From Chitinophaga pinensis (GTDB taxonomy: Bacteria > Bacteroidota > Bacteroidia > UKL13-3), in contig CAMDHZ010000005.1 of NCBI GenBank assembly GCA_945898275.1, positions 101,507 through 165,506 on the forward strand: a stretch of DNA of 64,000 bases, given 5' to 3'. The position numbers and the translations under genes are program-made. Shown in pieces: positions 8,539 through 18,045 of the stretch (positions are counted from its first letter, which is position 1; every line of letters begins with the position of its first letter). Below the pieces are notes generated by a model. The model made no database searches. It was not told the origin of the DNA and saw only the letters and a program-made list of their open reading frames with translations.

Positions 8539-10476
8539 ATGAAAAGAATTTTATTTCTATTTTTATTTTCACTTTTATTGAGCGCAAATTCACAAGCTCA
8601 ACTGATCATCAATGAAGTATTGTATGACCCATCCAATACGCTGTTGGAAGGAGATGCCAATGGAGACGGTTTTTACGACCAAACACAGGATGAATTTATT
8701 GAGTTTGTAAATATTGGTACAACAAGTCTTAACCTCAGCGGCTATCAAATTTGGGATGATACCTTGATTGGCACCTTGGTTTATACCATCCCCAATGGAA
8801 CTATCATACCTCCTCAAGGTGCTTTGGTAGTTTTTGGCGGCGGTAAACCTGTTGGTTTATTTGGTGGTGCGCTTGTTTTAGCAGATACTGGGGTTTCTGG
8901 TTTGAGCCTAAATAACAGTGGTGAAGTAATCGTAATTAAAGACAGCTCAGGCAAAACGATTCTCATTTTTAACTCGGATGCATTGTCAAATAATCCTAAT
9001 GAATCATACACCAGAAATCCAGATTTAACGGGAGCATTTGTGCAGCACACCACTGTAAATATTTCTAAATTCACACCAGGTAGGAAGGTTAATGGAGGCA
9101 GTTTTATTACAACGCCAAGTAAACAAATCACTTTTAAAATAGATGTTAATGCTTTGTCTACTGCGGTTGATAGTGTGTTTGTAGTAGGAAATTTCAACCA
9201 ATATTGCAATACCTGTAATCCTTTGACAGATGCCAATAAGGATGGTTTGTGGGAATTAACTTTGCCCCTTCCCAATGACACCCTAACCTATAAGTTTGCC
9301 TATAAATCTGGTGTTAATTATGTGCAAGAACAATTTACTAGTATAAGCATTTGTACGAAATTAGTAGGTTCAACCTTTTACAGAAATGCTATTATAAAAG
9401 CAGATACATCCCTAAATTCAGTTTGCTTTGAATCTTGCGCACGTTGCATCAATCAATTGTCGTTAAAAGGAATTACAGATTTTATTACACCTGCAGCAGG
9501 CTCATCTGGTAAGGCAATTTATTTGGTTGCCGATGCTGCCATTCCAAATTTGAGTATTTATGGTTTAGGTATTGCAAATAATGGAGGTGGCACAGACGGC
9601 CAAGAATATCGTTTTCCAGCTATTTCAGTGCCGCAGGGAAGTCAGATTGTTTTGGCCAGAGACAGTGCTGCTTTGGCTACTTATATGAGTAGTTGTTGGT
9701 CGAAATTTACTGTTGTTTTGGTTGATACTTTTGGCGTTGTAAACCAAAATGGAAATGATGCTATTGAATTGTTTAGAGTAGGTGAGTCCATCGAAACCTT
9801 TGGGGATGTAAATGTAGACGGCTCTGGCGAAGATTGGGAATATACAGGCGCATGGGCTTACAAAAATGCCGCTAGTAAATGGATTGTAGGTGATGTTAAT
9901 TGCACTGATAGCAGCACAACCATTTTTGATTCAGATTGCATTTTTCCAATTTGTGAGGGTGCAAAAGTAAGCTCCATTGTGGTTTCAGGTCAAAACAATG
10001 ATTCTACCATTACCCTAAATAATGGAACCTTGCAAATGCTAGCAAATGTATTGCCTGCAGATGCAGAAAATAAAGATGTAACATGGTCTGTTAACAATCC
10101 AAGTTTAGCTAGCATTTCTGCAACTGGATTATTAACTGCATTGGCAAATGGAACGGTTCGAGTAAAAGCAACTGCTAAAGATGGAAGTGGAATAGAGGGT
10201 AGTAAAAATGTTGTTATCACGGGGCAAAGTAATGGATTAGAAGGTGTTCAAAAAGTTAATTTAAAAGTATATCCAAATCCAGTTGAAAACTATTTAAGTA
10301 TTAATTCTAATATGCCGATAGCGTCTTACGCCATCTATTCAATTCAAGGAAAACTGCTTATGGAAGGCCAAGTCATTGCTCAGCAAGTAGACATGAGCAA
10401 TTTGCAGCCAGGCATTTATTTGATAGATTTAAGCGTGAATTCACAATGGGTAAGGTATAAAGTGGTTAAAAATTAA
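8539..10476 (+). CDS. Secreted multidomain protein with lamin-tail domains and T9SS sorting signal
   Basis: I chose ATG 8539, giving 645 residues that begin with a clear Sec signal peptide (MKRILFLFLFSLLLSANSQA); the frame is open back to 8464 but that leader is not signal-like. Residues about 20-185 form a lamin-tail domain (LIINEVLYDPSN, DEFIEFVNIGT, LNLSGYQIWD). A beta-sandwich resembling carbohydrate-binding modules follows (VDSVFVVGNFNQYCNTC), then a second lamin-tail-like part, a bacterial Ig-like (BIG2) domain at about 495-570, and a C-terminal T9SS type A sorting domain (LKVYPNPVENYLSIN). The protein is expected to be exported and anchored or released at the cell surface. It is the first gene of the iadA operon. 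Its role there is unknown; surface binding of peptides or polymers is a guess. Confidence 0.85.
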   Translation: MKRILFLFLFSLLLSANSQAQLIINEVLYDPSNTLLEGDANGDGFYDQTQDEFIEFVNIGTTSLNLSGYQIWDDTLIGTLVYTIPNGTIIPPQGALVVFGGGKPVGLFGGALVLADTGVSGLSLNNSGEVIVIKDSSGKTILIFNSDALSNNPNESYTRNPDLTGAFVQHTTVNISKFTPGRKVNGGSFITTPSKQITFKIDVNALSTAVDSVFVVGNFNQYCNTCNPLTDANKDGLWELTLPLPNDTLTYKFAYKSGVNYVQEQFTSISICTKLVGSTFYRNAIIKADTSLNSVCFESCARCINQLSLKGITDFITPAAGSSGKAIYLVADAAIPNLSIYGLGIANNGGGTDGQEYRFPAISVPQGSQIVLARDSAALATYMSSCWSKFTVVLVDTFGVVNQNGNDAIELFRVGESIETFGDVNVDGSGEDWEYTGAWAYKNAASKWIVGDVNCTDSSTTIFDSDCIFPICEGAKVSSIVVSGQNNDSTITLNNGTLQMLANVLPADAENKDVTWSVNNPSLASISATGLLTALANGTVRVKATAKDGSGIEGSKNVVITGQSNGLEGVQKVNLKVYPNPVENYLSINSNMPIASYAIYSIQGKLLMEGQVIAQQVDMSNLQPGIYLIDLSVNSQWVRYKVVKN

Positions 10477-10488
10477 GTATAACAAAAT

Positions 10489-11451
10489 ATGGCAGTCATG
10501 AATATAAAGTTTAGAAATCTTGTTGCAATAGCTTTTCTGTTTGCCTTAAGTGCATGCAAAACAGAAGACGTTTTGCCCATCATAAAACCCGATTTAGGAA
10601 GTTTGGTGAGTTTATCTTTAAATGCCAATAATATTGCTGAAGCGGGCGGTACTGCCGAGTTAACTGCAACCTTGTCTAAAGTGTCAAGTATAAATGTTGA
10701 AGTTAAATTGGCTTATTCAGGTAAAGCCACTTTGGAAAAAGATTTCAGTTCAAACCTTACCATTGTAATTGCTGCGGGAACGCTTTCAAATACTACAACT
10801 CTTTTAGCTATTCAAGATACCTTGAAAGAAGGAGTAGAAGATGTTATTATTTCTGTTGATACGGTTTTTGGTGGTGGCGAAGACGGCACCCAAATCATAG
10901 GCTTAAACATTGAAGATGATGATGCGCCTGCTTCTTTCAATTTATTCTTAAATGAAATTTTATATGACCCTTCAAATGCTGGTTTAGAAGGAGATGCCAA
11001 TGGTGATGGTGTTTACGCGCAAAATGAGGATGAGTTTCTAGAGCTCATCAACAATTCTTCTAAACCCATTGATGTAAGTGGCTTCAAAATATTTGATGCA
11101 TCTGCTTTGTCTTCTAATACACCACGACATATTATCCCAAGCGGAACCATTATTCAACCGCTTAAGGCATTGCTAATTTTTGGAGGTGGCACACCCACTG
11201 GAACTTTTGGTGGTGCAACAATTCAAAAATCTACTTCTGGAGATATGAATCTAAACAATGCTGGTGATTTATTAACCATTACTGATTCAGTTAACAATGT
11301 TATCCTAACTTTTGACATTACTCCTTTGTCAGATAATCCTAACGAATCTTTTACGCGCAATCCAGATTTAATTGGAGCCTTCGAGCAACATTCAGCTTCA
11401 ACCTCTTTGAAGTTTTCGCCAGGTACTAAAATTAATGGCTCACCTTTTTAA
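10489..11451 (+). CDS. Lipoprotein with Calx-beta-like and lamin-tail domains
   Basis: The 320-residue product carries a lipoprotein signal ending LSAC (Cys about residue 25); ATG 10498 three codons downstream is an equally good start. Residues about 35-145 resemble a Calx-beta domain (AEAGGTAELTATL, LKEGVEDVIISVD, ending in a DDD loop). Residues about 150-320 form a lamin-tail domain very similar to that of the gene before it: LNEILYDPSN, GDANGDGVY, DEFLELIN, LSDNPNESFTRNPDL. It begins 12 bp after the previous stop and the carrier gene follows at 12 bp, so it is part of the operon. It is probably a surface or outer-membrane lipoprotein partner of its neighbour. Confidence 0.82.
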   Translation: MAVMNIKFRNLVAIAFLFALSACKTEDVLPIIKPDLGSLVSLSLNANNIAEAGGTAELTATLSKVSSINVEVKLAYSGKATLEKDFSSNLTIVIAAGTLSNTTTLLAIQDTLKEGVEDVIISVDTVFGGGEDGTQIIGLNIEDDDAPASFNLFLNEILYDPSNAGLEGDANGDGVYAQNEDEFLELINNSSKPIDVSGFKIFDASALSSNTPRHIIPSGTIIQPLKALLIFGGGTPTGTFGGATIQKSTSGDMNLNNAGDLLTITDSVNNVILTFDITPLSDNPNESFTRNPDLIGAFEQHSASTSLKFSPGTKINGSPF

Positions 11452-11463
11452 TCAAAACACTTT

Positions 11464-12837
11464 ATGTTGTTTGCAGGGTTAGCTATTTCTATTGTATTTA
11501 TCGTAATTGTGGCAAGATTGCTGCTAAAGGATTTCTTTCCTCAAGCAGTTTTGTTGATTGCTGGCATTGCTATGTTGCTTGCTGGAAACTTTATGAAACA
11601 AAGCGTTCCGGATGTAGAACCTAGCTCTGGCTTTGTACTTTTGGATATTTTTGAGTTTATTCAATCTGCGTTTTCTAAAACAAATGCCAATGTGGGTTTA
11701 ATGATTATGACCATTGGTGGCTTTGTGGCCTATATGGACAAAATTGGCGCTTCTGAAGCTTTGGTAAAAGCAGCCCTTAGACCATTGGCTTTTCTGAAAA
11801 ATTATCCAAACATTACCGCTGTGGCTGTTATTCCAATTGGGCAACTTATCTTTATTTGTGTGCCTTCTGCCGCAGGTTTTGGTTTGTTATTGATGGCTTC
11901 TGTGTTTCCAATTTTAGTCAATTTAGGTGTAAGCAGGTTAGCTGCAGTTTCCATTATCACAGGATGCACCTCCTTTTGCATCGGTCCGGCCTCTGTAATT
12001 ACTGCTTCTGCTGTTGAAATTGCTCAAATAGAAACAGTTCCCTATTTTATCAATCAACAAATTCCAATAGCTATTATCCTAAATGTAGTTTTGATGGTTT
12101 CCTACTTTTTTGTCAATAAGTACTTCGACAAAAAAGATGAATTAGCACCCATAGAAATACAAGAAAAACCCAAGACAAGCGAAGCTGCTCCTTCCATTTA
12201 TGCCTTACTCCCTGTTTTACCATTAATTTTACTACTCACTTTTTCTGGCGTATTTGAAGTTTTTCCAATTAAGCTTAAAATAGAAACTACCACTGCAATG
12301 CTTATTAGTTTGTTTGTTGGGATGTTTTTTGAGTTGGTTCGAACCAAAAATAGTAAAGCCTTGTTTGCCTCTTTTAAAGTATTCTTAGATGGCATGGGAG
12401 AGATGTTTAAATCGGTGGTCTCGCTTATCATTGTGGCAGAGATATTTGCCAGTGGCTTAATAGCTTTGGGTTTTATGGATGGTCTTATTGCTTTGTCTCA
12501 AGGGGTTGGTTTTAACGCAAAAGGTATTGGCATCATCATGACTTTGATGATATTTTTTGCTGCCATATTGATGGGAAGTGGCAATGCAGCTTTCTTTGCT
12601 TTTGGTCCGCTTATTCCAAATGTAGCCAAGCAGTTTGGTGTTTCTAGCACTTCCATACTTTTACCTATGAATTTATCTGCCTCAATGGGTAGAGCCATTA
12701 GTCCGATTGCTGGCGTTTTAATTGCAACCGCAAACGTTGCAGGTGTTCCTGTAATGGATATTGTCAAACGAAATTTAATTCCGATTGGCGCTGTTTTACT
12801 AACCTTGTTAATATACCATTTTGGCCTATGCTTCTAA
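11464..12837 (+). CDS. DcuC-like C4-dicarboxylate transporter
   Basis: This 457-residue inner-membrane protein has about twelve hydrophobic segments and conserved DcuC-family stretches (GGFVAYMDKIGAS near residue 85, IGQLIFICVPSAAGFGLLL, GCTSFCIGPAS, MGSGNAAFFAFGPLIP). DcuC proteins move fumarate, succinate, malate and aspartate. The gene overlaps iadA by 10 bp, implying translational coupling. In this context import or exchange of aspartate, or uptake of small aspartyl peptides, is plausible; the exact substrate cannot be read from the sequence. Confidence 0.86.
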   Translation: MLFAGLAISIVFIVIVARLLLKDFFPQAVLLIAGIAMLLAGNFMKQSVPDVEPSSGFVLLDIFEFIQSAFSKTNANVGLMIMTIGGFVAYMDKIGASEALVKAALRPLAFLKNYPNITAVAVIPIGQLIFICVPSAAGFGLLLMASVFPILVNLGVSRLAAVSIITGCTSFCIGPASVITASAVEIAQIETVPYFINQQIPIAIILNVVLMVSYFFVNKYFDKKDELAPIEIQEKPKTSEAAPSIYALLPVLPLILLLTFSGVFEVFPIKLKIETTTAMLISLFVGMFFELVRTKNSKALFASFKVFLDGMGEMFKSVVSLIIVAEIFASGLIALGFMDGLIALSQGVGFNAKGIGIIMTLMIFFAAILMGSGNAAFFAFGPLIPNVAKQFGVSSTSILLPMNLSASMGRAISPIAGVLIATANVAGVPVMDIVKRNLIPIGAVLLTLLIYHFGLCF

Positions 12838-13967
12838 TTAAAAATGCTCAGGTTTATGCTCCTCAACCTTTAGGCAAAAAAGATATACTTGTTGCTGCAG
12901 GAAAAATTCTTGCAATAGCCGACCACATTCAAAACCCTGATAACTTATACCAAGTTTGGGATGCCAAGGGTAAAATTGTTTGCCCAGGTTTCATAGACCA
13001 GCATATTCACATTATTGGTGCAGGCGGCAAGCATGGCTTTGGTTCTATGACACCAGAAATAAAGCTTTCCGAACTTATTGCCTGTGGAAGTACAACAGTA
13101 GTTGGTTTGTTGGGAACAGATGGTGCTTCACGAAGCATCAAAAGTTTGTATGCAAAAACAAAAGCTTTAGAAAGTGAAGGCATTTCTGCCTACATGTTTA
13201 CAGGTTATTATGGCTTAGACCCAGTTCATATTACAGAGTCGGTTCAGGAAGACATGATTTTTATTGAACCAGTTTTGGGCTGCAAAATTGCTATTACAGA
13301 TATACGTTCATCTTACCCAACCGACTTAGATTTGCTCAGAATTCTTCGCCAAGTTAAAGTAGGTGGAATGCTTGCCAATAAAAAAGGAATTCTACACTTG
13401 CATTTAGGAGCACTTAAAGCTAAAATGGATATTTTGTTTAGGTTAGTAGAAGAACATGAATTTCCAATTGCACATATTTCCCCTACTCATGTAGCAAGAA
13501 CAAAAGATCTTTTCGACCATGCTATTGCTTTTGCCAAACTAGGAGGGATGATTGATATTACTACTGGCGCATCTAAGTATACCGAACCTTACAAGGCAGT
13601 TTTGTATGCACTTGAACAAGGGGCTTCGATGGATAAAATGACTTTTAGCACCGATGGAAACGCTGGCTTAGATAAACTAGATGATAAAGGAAACTTAATT
13701 GGCTTTCGCCGCGCACCTATCGACCAAAATTACTTGCAAGTAAAAGCACTCATTCAAAATTCCACAGTTAAAATTGAAGAGGCTATTAAGTTAATTACTT
13801 GTAATCCTGCTATTAATTTAGGACTTAAAAATAAGGGATACATTAAACTTGATTATGATGCAGATTTCTGTTGCTTAGATGCAGATTTTAACCTTACTGA
13901 TGTATTTGCAATGGGCAAACAAATGATGGATAATACAACATTAATTGCGAAGGGGCATTTTGAATAA
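12828..13967 (+). CDS. iadA: Isoaspartyl dipeptidase (beta-aspartyl dipeptidase)
   Basis: The 379-residue protein matches IadA of E. coli along its whole length. It is an amidohydrolase-fold metallopeptidase that cleaves beta-Asp-X dipeptides, which arise from isomerised Asp/Asn residues and from cyanophycin. Metal ligands are visible: HIH in PGFIDQHIHIIG, the lysine expected to be carbamylated in GCKIAITDIRS, the His in LHLHLG, the His in SPTHVAR and the Asp in STDGNA. The two arginines expected to bind the substrate carboxylate (ITDIRS and THVAR) are present. The start overlaps the transporter gene by 10 bp. The protein lacks a signal peptide, so it acts in the cytoplasm after import. It is the enzymatic core of the operon. 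Confidence 0.95.
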   Translation: MLLIKNAQVYAPQPLGKKDILVAAGKILAIADHIQNPDNLYQVWDAKGKIVCPGFIDQHIHIIGAGGKHGFGSMTPEIKLSELIACGSTTVVGLLGTDGASRSIKSLYAKTKALESEGISAYMFTGYYGLDPVHITESVQEDMIFIEPVLGCKIAITDIRSSYPTDLDLLRILRQVKVGGMLANKKGILHLHLGALKAKMDILFRLVEEHEFPIAHISPTHVARTKDLFDHAIAFAKLGGMIDITTGASKYTEPYKAVLYALEQGASMDKMTFSTDGNAGLDKLDDKGNLIGFRRAPIDQNYLQVKALIQNSTVKIEEAIKLITCNPAINLGLKNKGYIKLDYDADFCCLDADFNLTDVFAMGKQMMDNTTLIAKGHFE

Positions 13968-13974
13968 ATACACT

Positions 13975-15276
13975 ATGAAAAAACAATTTATTCTTTTTAT
14001 GTTTTTTTGCTTTATAGCATTCCTTGGTTCAACCCAAAACCCTAGCTTAAATAAATACACCTTAGGCGAAGGTTTAAGATTTACAGACAAGCATAACTCA
14101 ATTTATACCCTTGCTGGTTTTATTCAGCCTTCTTTAGAGATTAAAAAGTATAATGATGATACCATTCAAGATACCTATTTAAGGTTTAGAATGCGCAGGT
14201 TAAGATTGAGGCTTTCTGGAGATTTACCTAAGTATAAGTTGCAATACCGATTGCAAGCTGATTTTAGTGGCACTCCCGAAATTGGTGATGAAACCAGCTT
14301 CATGCTTTTTGATGCTTGGGTAGCTTATGACCCAACTGATTTCTTACAAATAAAATTCGGACAAAGCTCTTCTCCCACAGAAAACTTGGAGATACTTATG
14401 ATTTCAAATAGTCTGCAATTGCCCGAAAGGAGCAGGCTTACCTCAGCCTTTGCGGTGTTTAGAGAATTCGGACTTTTTGTTTCGGGCGAGGTTCGGTTCA
14501 ACAGAAACCTTATCCTAAAACCTGCTTTAACGCTTACGAATGGCGATGGCCCTAATACCTTTAACAAAGACCTTGGTGGTTTTAAATACGGTGGAAGGTT
14601 AGATGTTTTAACTTTCGGTAAGTTTAGCAATTTGGGGCAATTTCGCCAAGGTGATATTGTGAGGGAACTTACCCCAAAGCTTTTGATTGGTTTTACCTAT
14701 AGCAAAAACGTTGGTGTTAGCAGCAGACGAGGTGAGGCAAGTGGCGCCATACTTTATTTAGATAAGAGTGGTAATAATGCCTTACCAACTTATACAAAAT
14801 ATGGTATAGATTTTCTATTTAAATACAGAGGTTTAAGTGCTATAGGAGAGTTTTTATATGGCACGGCAACTGTGCCAAATACTATTACTACTAGGGTTAG
14901 AAACGATGGAAGCACTTCCAATACTTTTCTCGTAAATGGTGTGCAAGATGTAAGCAATTACGTTAAAGGCAGAATGATGTTGGGCAAGGGGTATAACATT
15001 CAAGCGGGTTATATTTTTAAGAGTAAATTTTCTATAGACGCTCGCTACACAAAGTTAGATGCCGATGTAAATTCTTTTTTGAACAATCCAACTTTTTACA
15101 ACCGACCAAAGTATTACACCATTGGGTTGTCTAAATACTTGAGTAGAAATTATGGCTTTAAAATCCAAGCCTCCGTAACCTATGTAACACTTGGTACAGG
15201 TAGTGCTGACATTGTTGGTAATACTATTTCAAATAATGAGATTATCACTAACATCATGACAACTTTTACTTTCTAA
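13975..15276 (+). CDS. Outer-membrane porin, OprO/OprP-like beta barrel
   Basis: I chose ATG 13975, 7 bp after iadA, giving 433 residues with a signal peptide (MKKQFILFMFFCFIAFLGS). The body has alternating aromatic and polar beta strands (LRFRMRRLRLRLSGDLPKYK, LQYRLQADFSG) and an aspartate-rich DAWVAYDPTDFLQIKFGQ segment typical of phosphate-selective-porin O/P-like proteins, and ends with aromatic Phe (TTFTF). It is homologous to the porin encoded at 16804. It probably lets the operon's substrate cross the outer membrane; ion or substrate selectivity cannot be judged. Confidence 0.85.
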   Translation: MKKQFILFMFFCFIAFLGSTQNPSLNKYTLGEGLRFTDKHNSIYTLAGFIQPSLEIKKYNDDTIQDTYLRFRMRRLRLRLSGDLPKYKLQYRLQADFSGTPEIGDETSFMLFDAWVAYDPTDFLQIKFGQSSSPTENLEILMISNSLQLPERSRLTSAFAVFREFGLFVSGEVRFNRNLILKPALTLTNGDGPNTFNKDLGGFKYGGRLDVLTFGKFSNLGQFRQGDIVRELTPKLLIGFTYSKNVGVSSRRGEASGAILYLDKSGNNALPTYTKYGIDFLFKYRGLSAIGEFLYGTATVPNTITTRVRNDGSTSNTFLVNGVQDVSNYVKGRMMLGKGYNIQAGYIFKSKFSIDARYTKLDADVNSFLNNPTFYNRPKYYTIGLSKYLSRNYGFKIQASVTYVTLGTGSADIVGNTISNNEIITNIMTTFTF

Positions 15277-15278
15277 CC

Positions 15279-16820
15279 ATGAGAAAAATCGCTATCATAT
15301 TTCTGCTCTTTTTGTGGTTTGGCTTTGTTCAAGATTTTAGTCCGCAATCCAAAGAAATAACCCAAAAGTTTTTTCCTGAGATGGAGATAGACATGCAAAC
15401 TCCTGCCTTTAAAAAGAGCAAAGGCTTCACTAATTATGAAGAAATGATGGCCTTTTTAAATACGCTTAAACAACAACATCCTGATATAATGGACATCAAG
15501 TTTATTGGTGAAAGTCAGAAAGGAAAAGCCATACCTATGGTGTTGCTCAATAGTAATATTGCTAATAAGAAGTTAAGGGTTTGGTTTCAGGGTGGTTTGC
15601 ATGGCGACGAAATGGCAAGTACCGAAGGGATGTTTTATGTTTTAGATAGGTTATTAAATGATAGCACTTATCGTTACTTGCTCAATAAATTAGAAATAGC
15701 CATTGTGCCCATGGCTAACATAGATGGCTATGAGAAAGAAGACCGATATGCCGCTAATGGTTTGGATTTGAACAGAGATCAAACCAAATTAATTATTAAG
15801 GAAAGTGTTTTTTTAAAACAAGCTTTCAGCGATTTTAACCCTGCAGTGGCAGTAGACTTTCACGAATTTAGGCCTTATCGAAAAGAGTTTATGCAACTGA
15901 GCACTTATGGTATTACGGCTAGGCCAGATGTGATGTTTATGAGTTCTGGCAATTTAAATGTACCTGAAAAGTTGCGAAATTATACCAATGAACGATTCGT
16001 TAGTAATGCTAAAGCAGCACTAGATAAAGCAGGTTTGGTGCACAGAGAATATCTCACTTCCGAAAAAGAACAAGGTGATATTCATTTTAACCAAGGTTCT
16101 AACAATGCTAGGTCTAGTGCTACTTCTTATGCTTTGGCAAATACTGTGGCAAGTTTAATTGAGGTGCGAGGTGTTGGCATTGGAAGGACTTCATTTAAGC
16201 GTAGAATTTACACAACCTTTTTAATTGGAGTTTCTTATTTAACTTCAGCATATGACAACACTGATGAAGTAGTTGAAATTTTAAAGCATCAGGAAACGCA
16301 TAACACGCTAGCCGTTGTTACTTGTAAAAAAGAAATTACTAAAGCGCCATTAACGGTTATAGATTTAGAAACTAACAATGAGATTAACATAGAGGTTGAG
16401 ATTCACAATGCTTCTCGGTCAACACCAGTGCTTACTAGAGCACGTCCATCTGCTTATCTTTTAGACAGTAGCTTAACTTACCTAATTGAAAAGTTACATA
16501 TTCTTGGCGTGCGAGCAGAAATCCTATCCAGTGATAAAACCTTGGAAGTTGAAACGTATACCATAAGCTCTTTTGAACGCGAGGCTATAAAGGATGAGGG
16601 AGTGTTTCAACAAAAGGCAAAAGCAATGGTTGCCAATCAATCAATTAACTTACCCAAAGGCACCTTTGTTATTGATATGAACCAAGAAAATGCCAATTTA
16701 GTAATAGAAGTTTTAGAGCCTGAAGCATCCAATAGTTTCGTGAGTTTTGGCATTTTATCTACTCAAAAAAATGCTGTTTTACCAATTTATAGATACCTGA
16801 AAGATGAAAAATTATACTAA
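15279..16820 (+). CDS. M14-family zinc carboxypeptidase, exported
   Basis: The 513-residue product starts with a short hydrophobic signal (KIAIIFLLFLWFGFV). Its catalytic domain covers about 50-330: zinc ligands HxxE in GGLHGDEMAS, the substrate-binding NR in GLDLNRDQ, the third zinc ligand in AVDFHEF and a glutamate in SLIEVRG that fits the general base. M14 peptidases remove C-terminal residues or act on cell-wall and isopeptide bonds. The C-terminal 180 residues are a less conserved extension. The gene sits 2 bp after one porin gene and overlaps the next by 17 bp. A periplasmic role in trimming peptides before uptake is inferred. Confidence 0.86.
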   Translation: MRKIAIIFLLFLWFGFVQDFSPQSKEITQKFFPEMEIDMQTPAFKKSKGFTNYEEMMAFLNTLKQQHPDIMDIKFIGESQKGKAIPMVLLNSNIANKKLRVWFQGGLHGDEMASTEGMFYVLDRLLNDSTYRYLLNKLEIAIVPMANIDGYEKEDRYAANGLDLNRDQTKLIIKESVFLKQAFSDFNPAVAVDFHEFRPYRKEFMQLSTYGITARPDVMFMSSGNLNVPEKLRNYTNERFVSNAKAALDKAGLVHREYLTSEKEQGDIHFNQGSNNARSSATSYALANTVASLIEVRGVGIGRTSFKRRIYTTFLIGVSYLTSAYDNTDEVVEILKHQETHNTLAVVTCKKEITKAPLTVIDLETNNEINIEVEIHNASRSTPVLTRARPSAYLLDSSLTYLIEKLHILGVRAEILSSDKTLEVETYTISSFEREAIKDEGVFQQKAKAMVANQSINLPKGTFVIDMNQENANLVIEVLEPEASNSFVSFGILSTQKNAVLPIYRYLKDEKLY

Positions 16821-18036
16821 AACAAAGAGCCTAGTATTAGGTTTGTTTTTAATGTTCGGTTTGAACCTAATGGCGCAAGACAATCAACAAACTGATGACA
16901 ATACATTGGTGTTGGGTAAAGGACTTCAGTTTAATTTCAACAATGGAGATTATCATTTTAGAATAGGTGGGATGGTGCAGCCACAGGTTAGTTTTAGAAA
17001 AGACAGCACTGCAGATGCAAACTATTTTCTTAACTCTAAAAGAACCTTTTTTAATCTTTCTGGAAAGGCCAAAAAAGAGAAAATTTCATTTTTGATTCAA
17101 ACCGACTTTAGCCTTGCCACCCCTTTATTGGATGCCTGGGTTGCTTATGCGCCAAGTAAATATTTAAGTCTAACCTTTGGGCAACACCTTGCCATTGCTA
17201 ATAACCGCGAAATGACCTTTATGGAAACCAATTTGCAATTTTTAGAAAGGAGTTTGTTAAGCACACAGTATAGTGCAACTGGCAGAGAGTTTGGATTGGT
17301 ATTAGCCTCAGAATTAAGGATAGGAAAGGTACTTATTTTGCCCAAAGCTTCTGTTACTTCTGGTGACGGCAGAAATTCTTTTGGCAGTAGTGGTGCAGAT
17401 TATGATTTGGGTGGCGTTAAATATGCAGCAAGAATAGATGTTTTACCATTTGGAGGTTTTACAGAGGGTAATGATAAAATGCTTGCAGATTTATCCTTTG
17501 AAACAAAACCAAAGTTGTTGATGGGTGCGGCATATAGCCATAACATAGGCGCTTCACATGTAACTGGGGAAGGACATGGAAATTTCTTTTTGTACAATAA
17601 CCTTGGTAAAAATCAATTGCCAGATTATAGAAAATTATATTACGATGTTTTGTTTAAATTTAAGGGTATATCCTTGCTAGCAGAGTATTTGATTGGCACA
17701 GCAATAATGCCAGAAATTGCTTACTCAGATGCCACTGGATTAAATCGATTAGAGCAAACTCAAATCAGTGAGTATTTGGCCTTGGGAAGAGGTTTTAATA
17801 CACATGCAAGTTATGTGTTTCGTAAAAAATATGGCATTGATGTTCGCTATGCTACAACCACAAGAGAGTTTGGTGCAAATGGAAATTCTGTTATAAAAGA
17901 CCAGCAAGAACTAACTTATGGTATCACCAAATATGTGCAAGCAAACCATCTTAAAATCAATGCTTCATTAACTCATTTAACAGTTGGTTCAAACCGCACC
18001 TTGCTTGGAGCCTTGTTTGTGCAATTGGTGTTTTAA
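16804..18036 (+). CDS. Outer-membrane porin, OprO/OprP-like beta barrel (paralogue of the upstream porin)
   Basis: The 410-residue protein has a signal peptide ending in LNLMAQ and the same strand pattern as the porin at 13975: KGLQFNFNNGDYHFRIGGMV, LDAWVAYAPSKYLSLTFGQ, LPDYRKLYYDVLFKFKGISL, ending LFVQLVF with a terminal Phe. Its start overlaps the M14 peptidase gene by 17 bp. Two copies of GGTTYRAACC lie in this gene (16858, 17986). Two porin paralogues bracketing one peptidase suggest two related substrates or sizes of peptide. Confidence 0.83.
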   Translation: MKNYTKTKSLVLGLFLMFGLNLMAQDNQQTDDNTLVLGKGLQFNFNNGDYHFRIGGMVQPQVSFRKDSTADANYFLNSKRTFFNLSGKAKKEKISFLIQTDFSLATPLLDAWVAYAPSKYLSLTFGQHLAIANNREMTFMETNLQFLERSLLSTQYSATGREFGLVLASELRIGKVLILPKASVTSGDGRNSFGSSGADYDLGGVKYAARIDVLPFGGFTEGNDKMLADLSFETKPKLLMGAAYSHNIGASHVTGEGHGNFFLYNNLGKNQLPDYRKLYYDVLFKFKGISLLAEYLIGTAIMPEIAYSDATGLNRLEQTQISEYLALGRGFNTHASYVFRKKYGIDVRYATTTREFGANGNSVIKDQQELTYGITKYVQANHLKINASLTHLTVGSNRTLLGALFVQLVF

Positions 18037-18045
18037 GTTTTTACC

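Noticed and set aside
12336..12345. GGTTCGAACC and relatives resemble the T-arm of tRNAs
   Set aside because: No acceptor stem, anticodon arm or D-arm is found around any copy, and most copies lie in protein genes.
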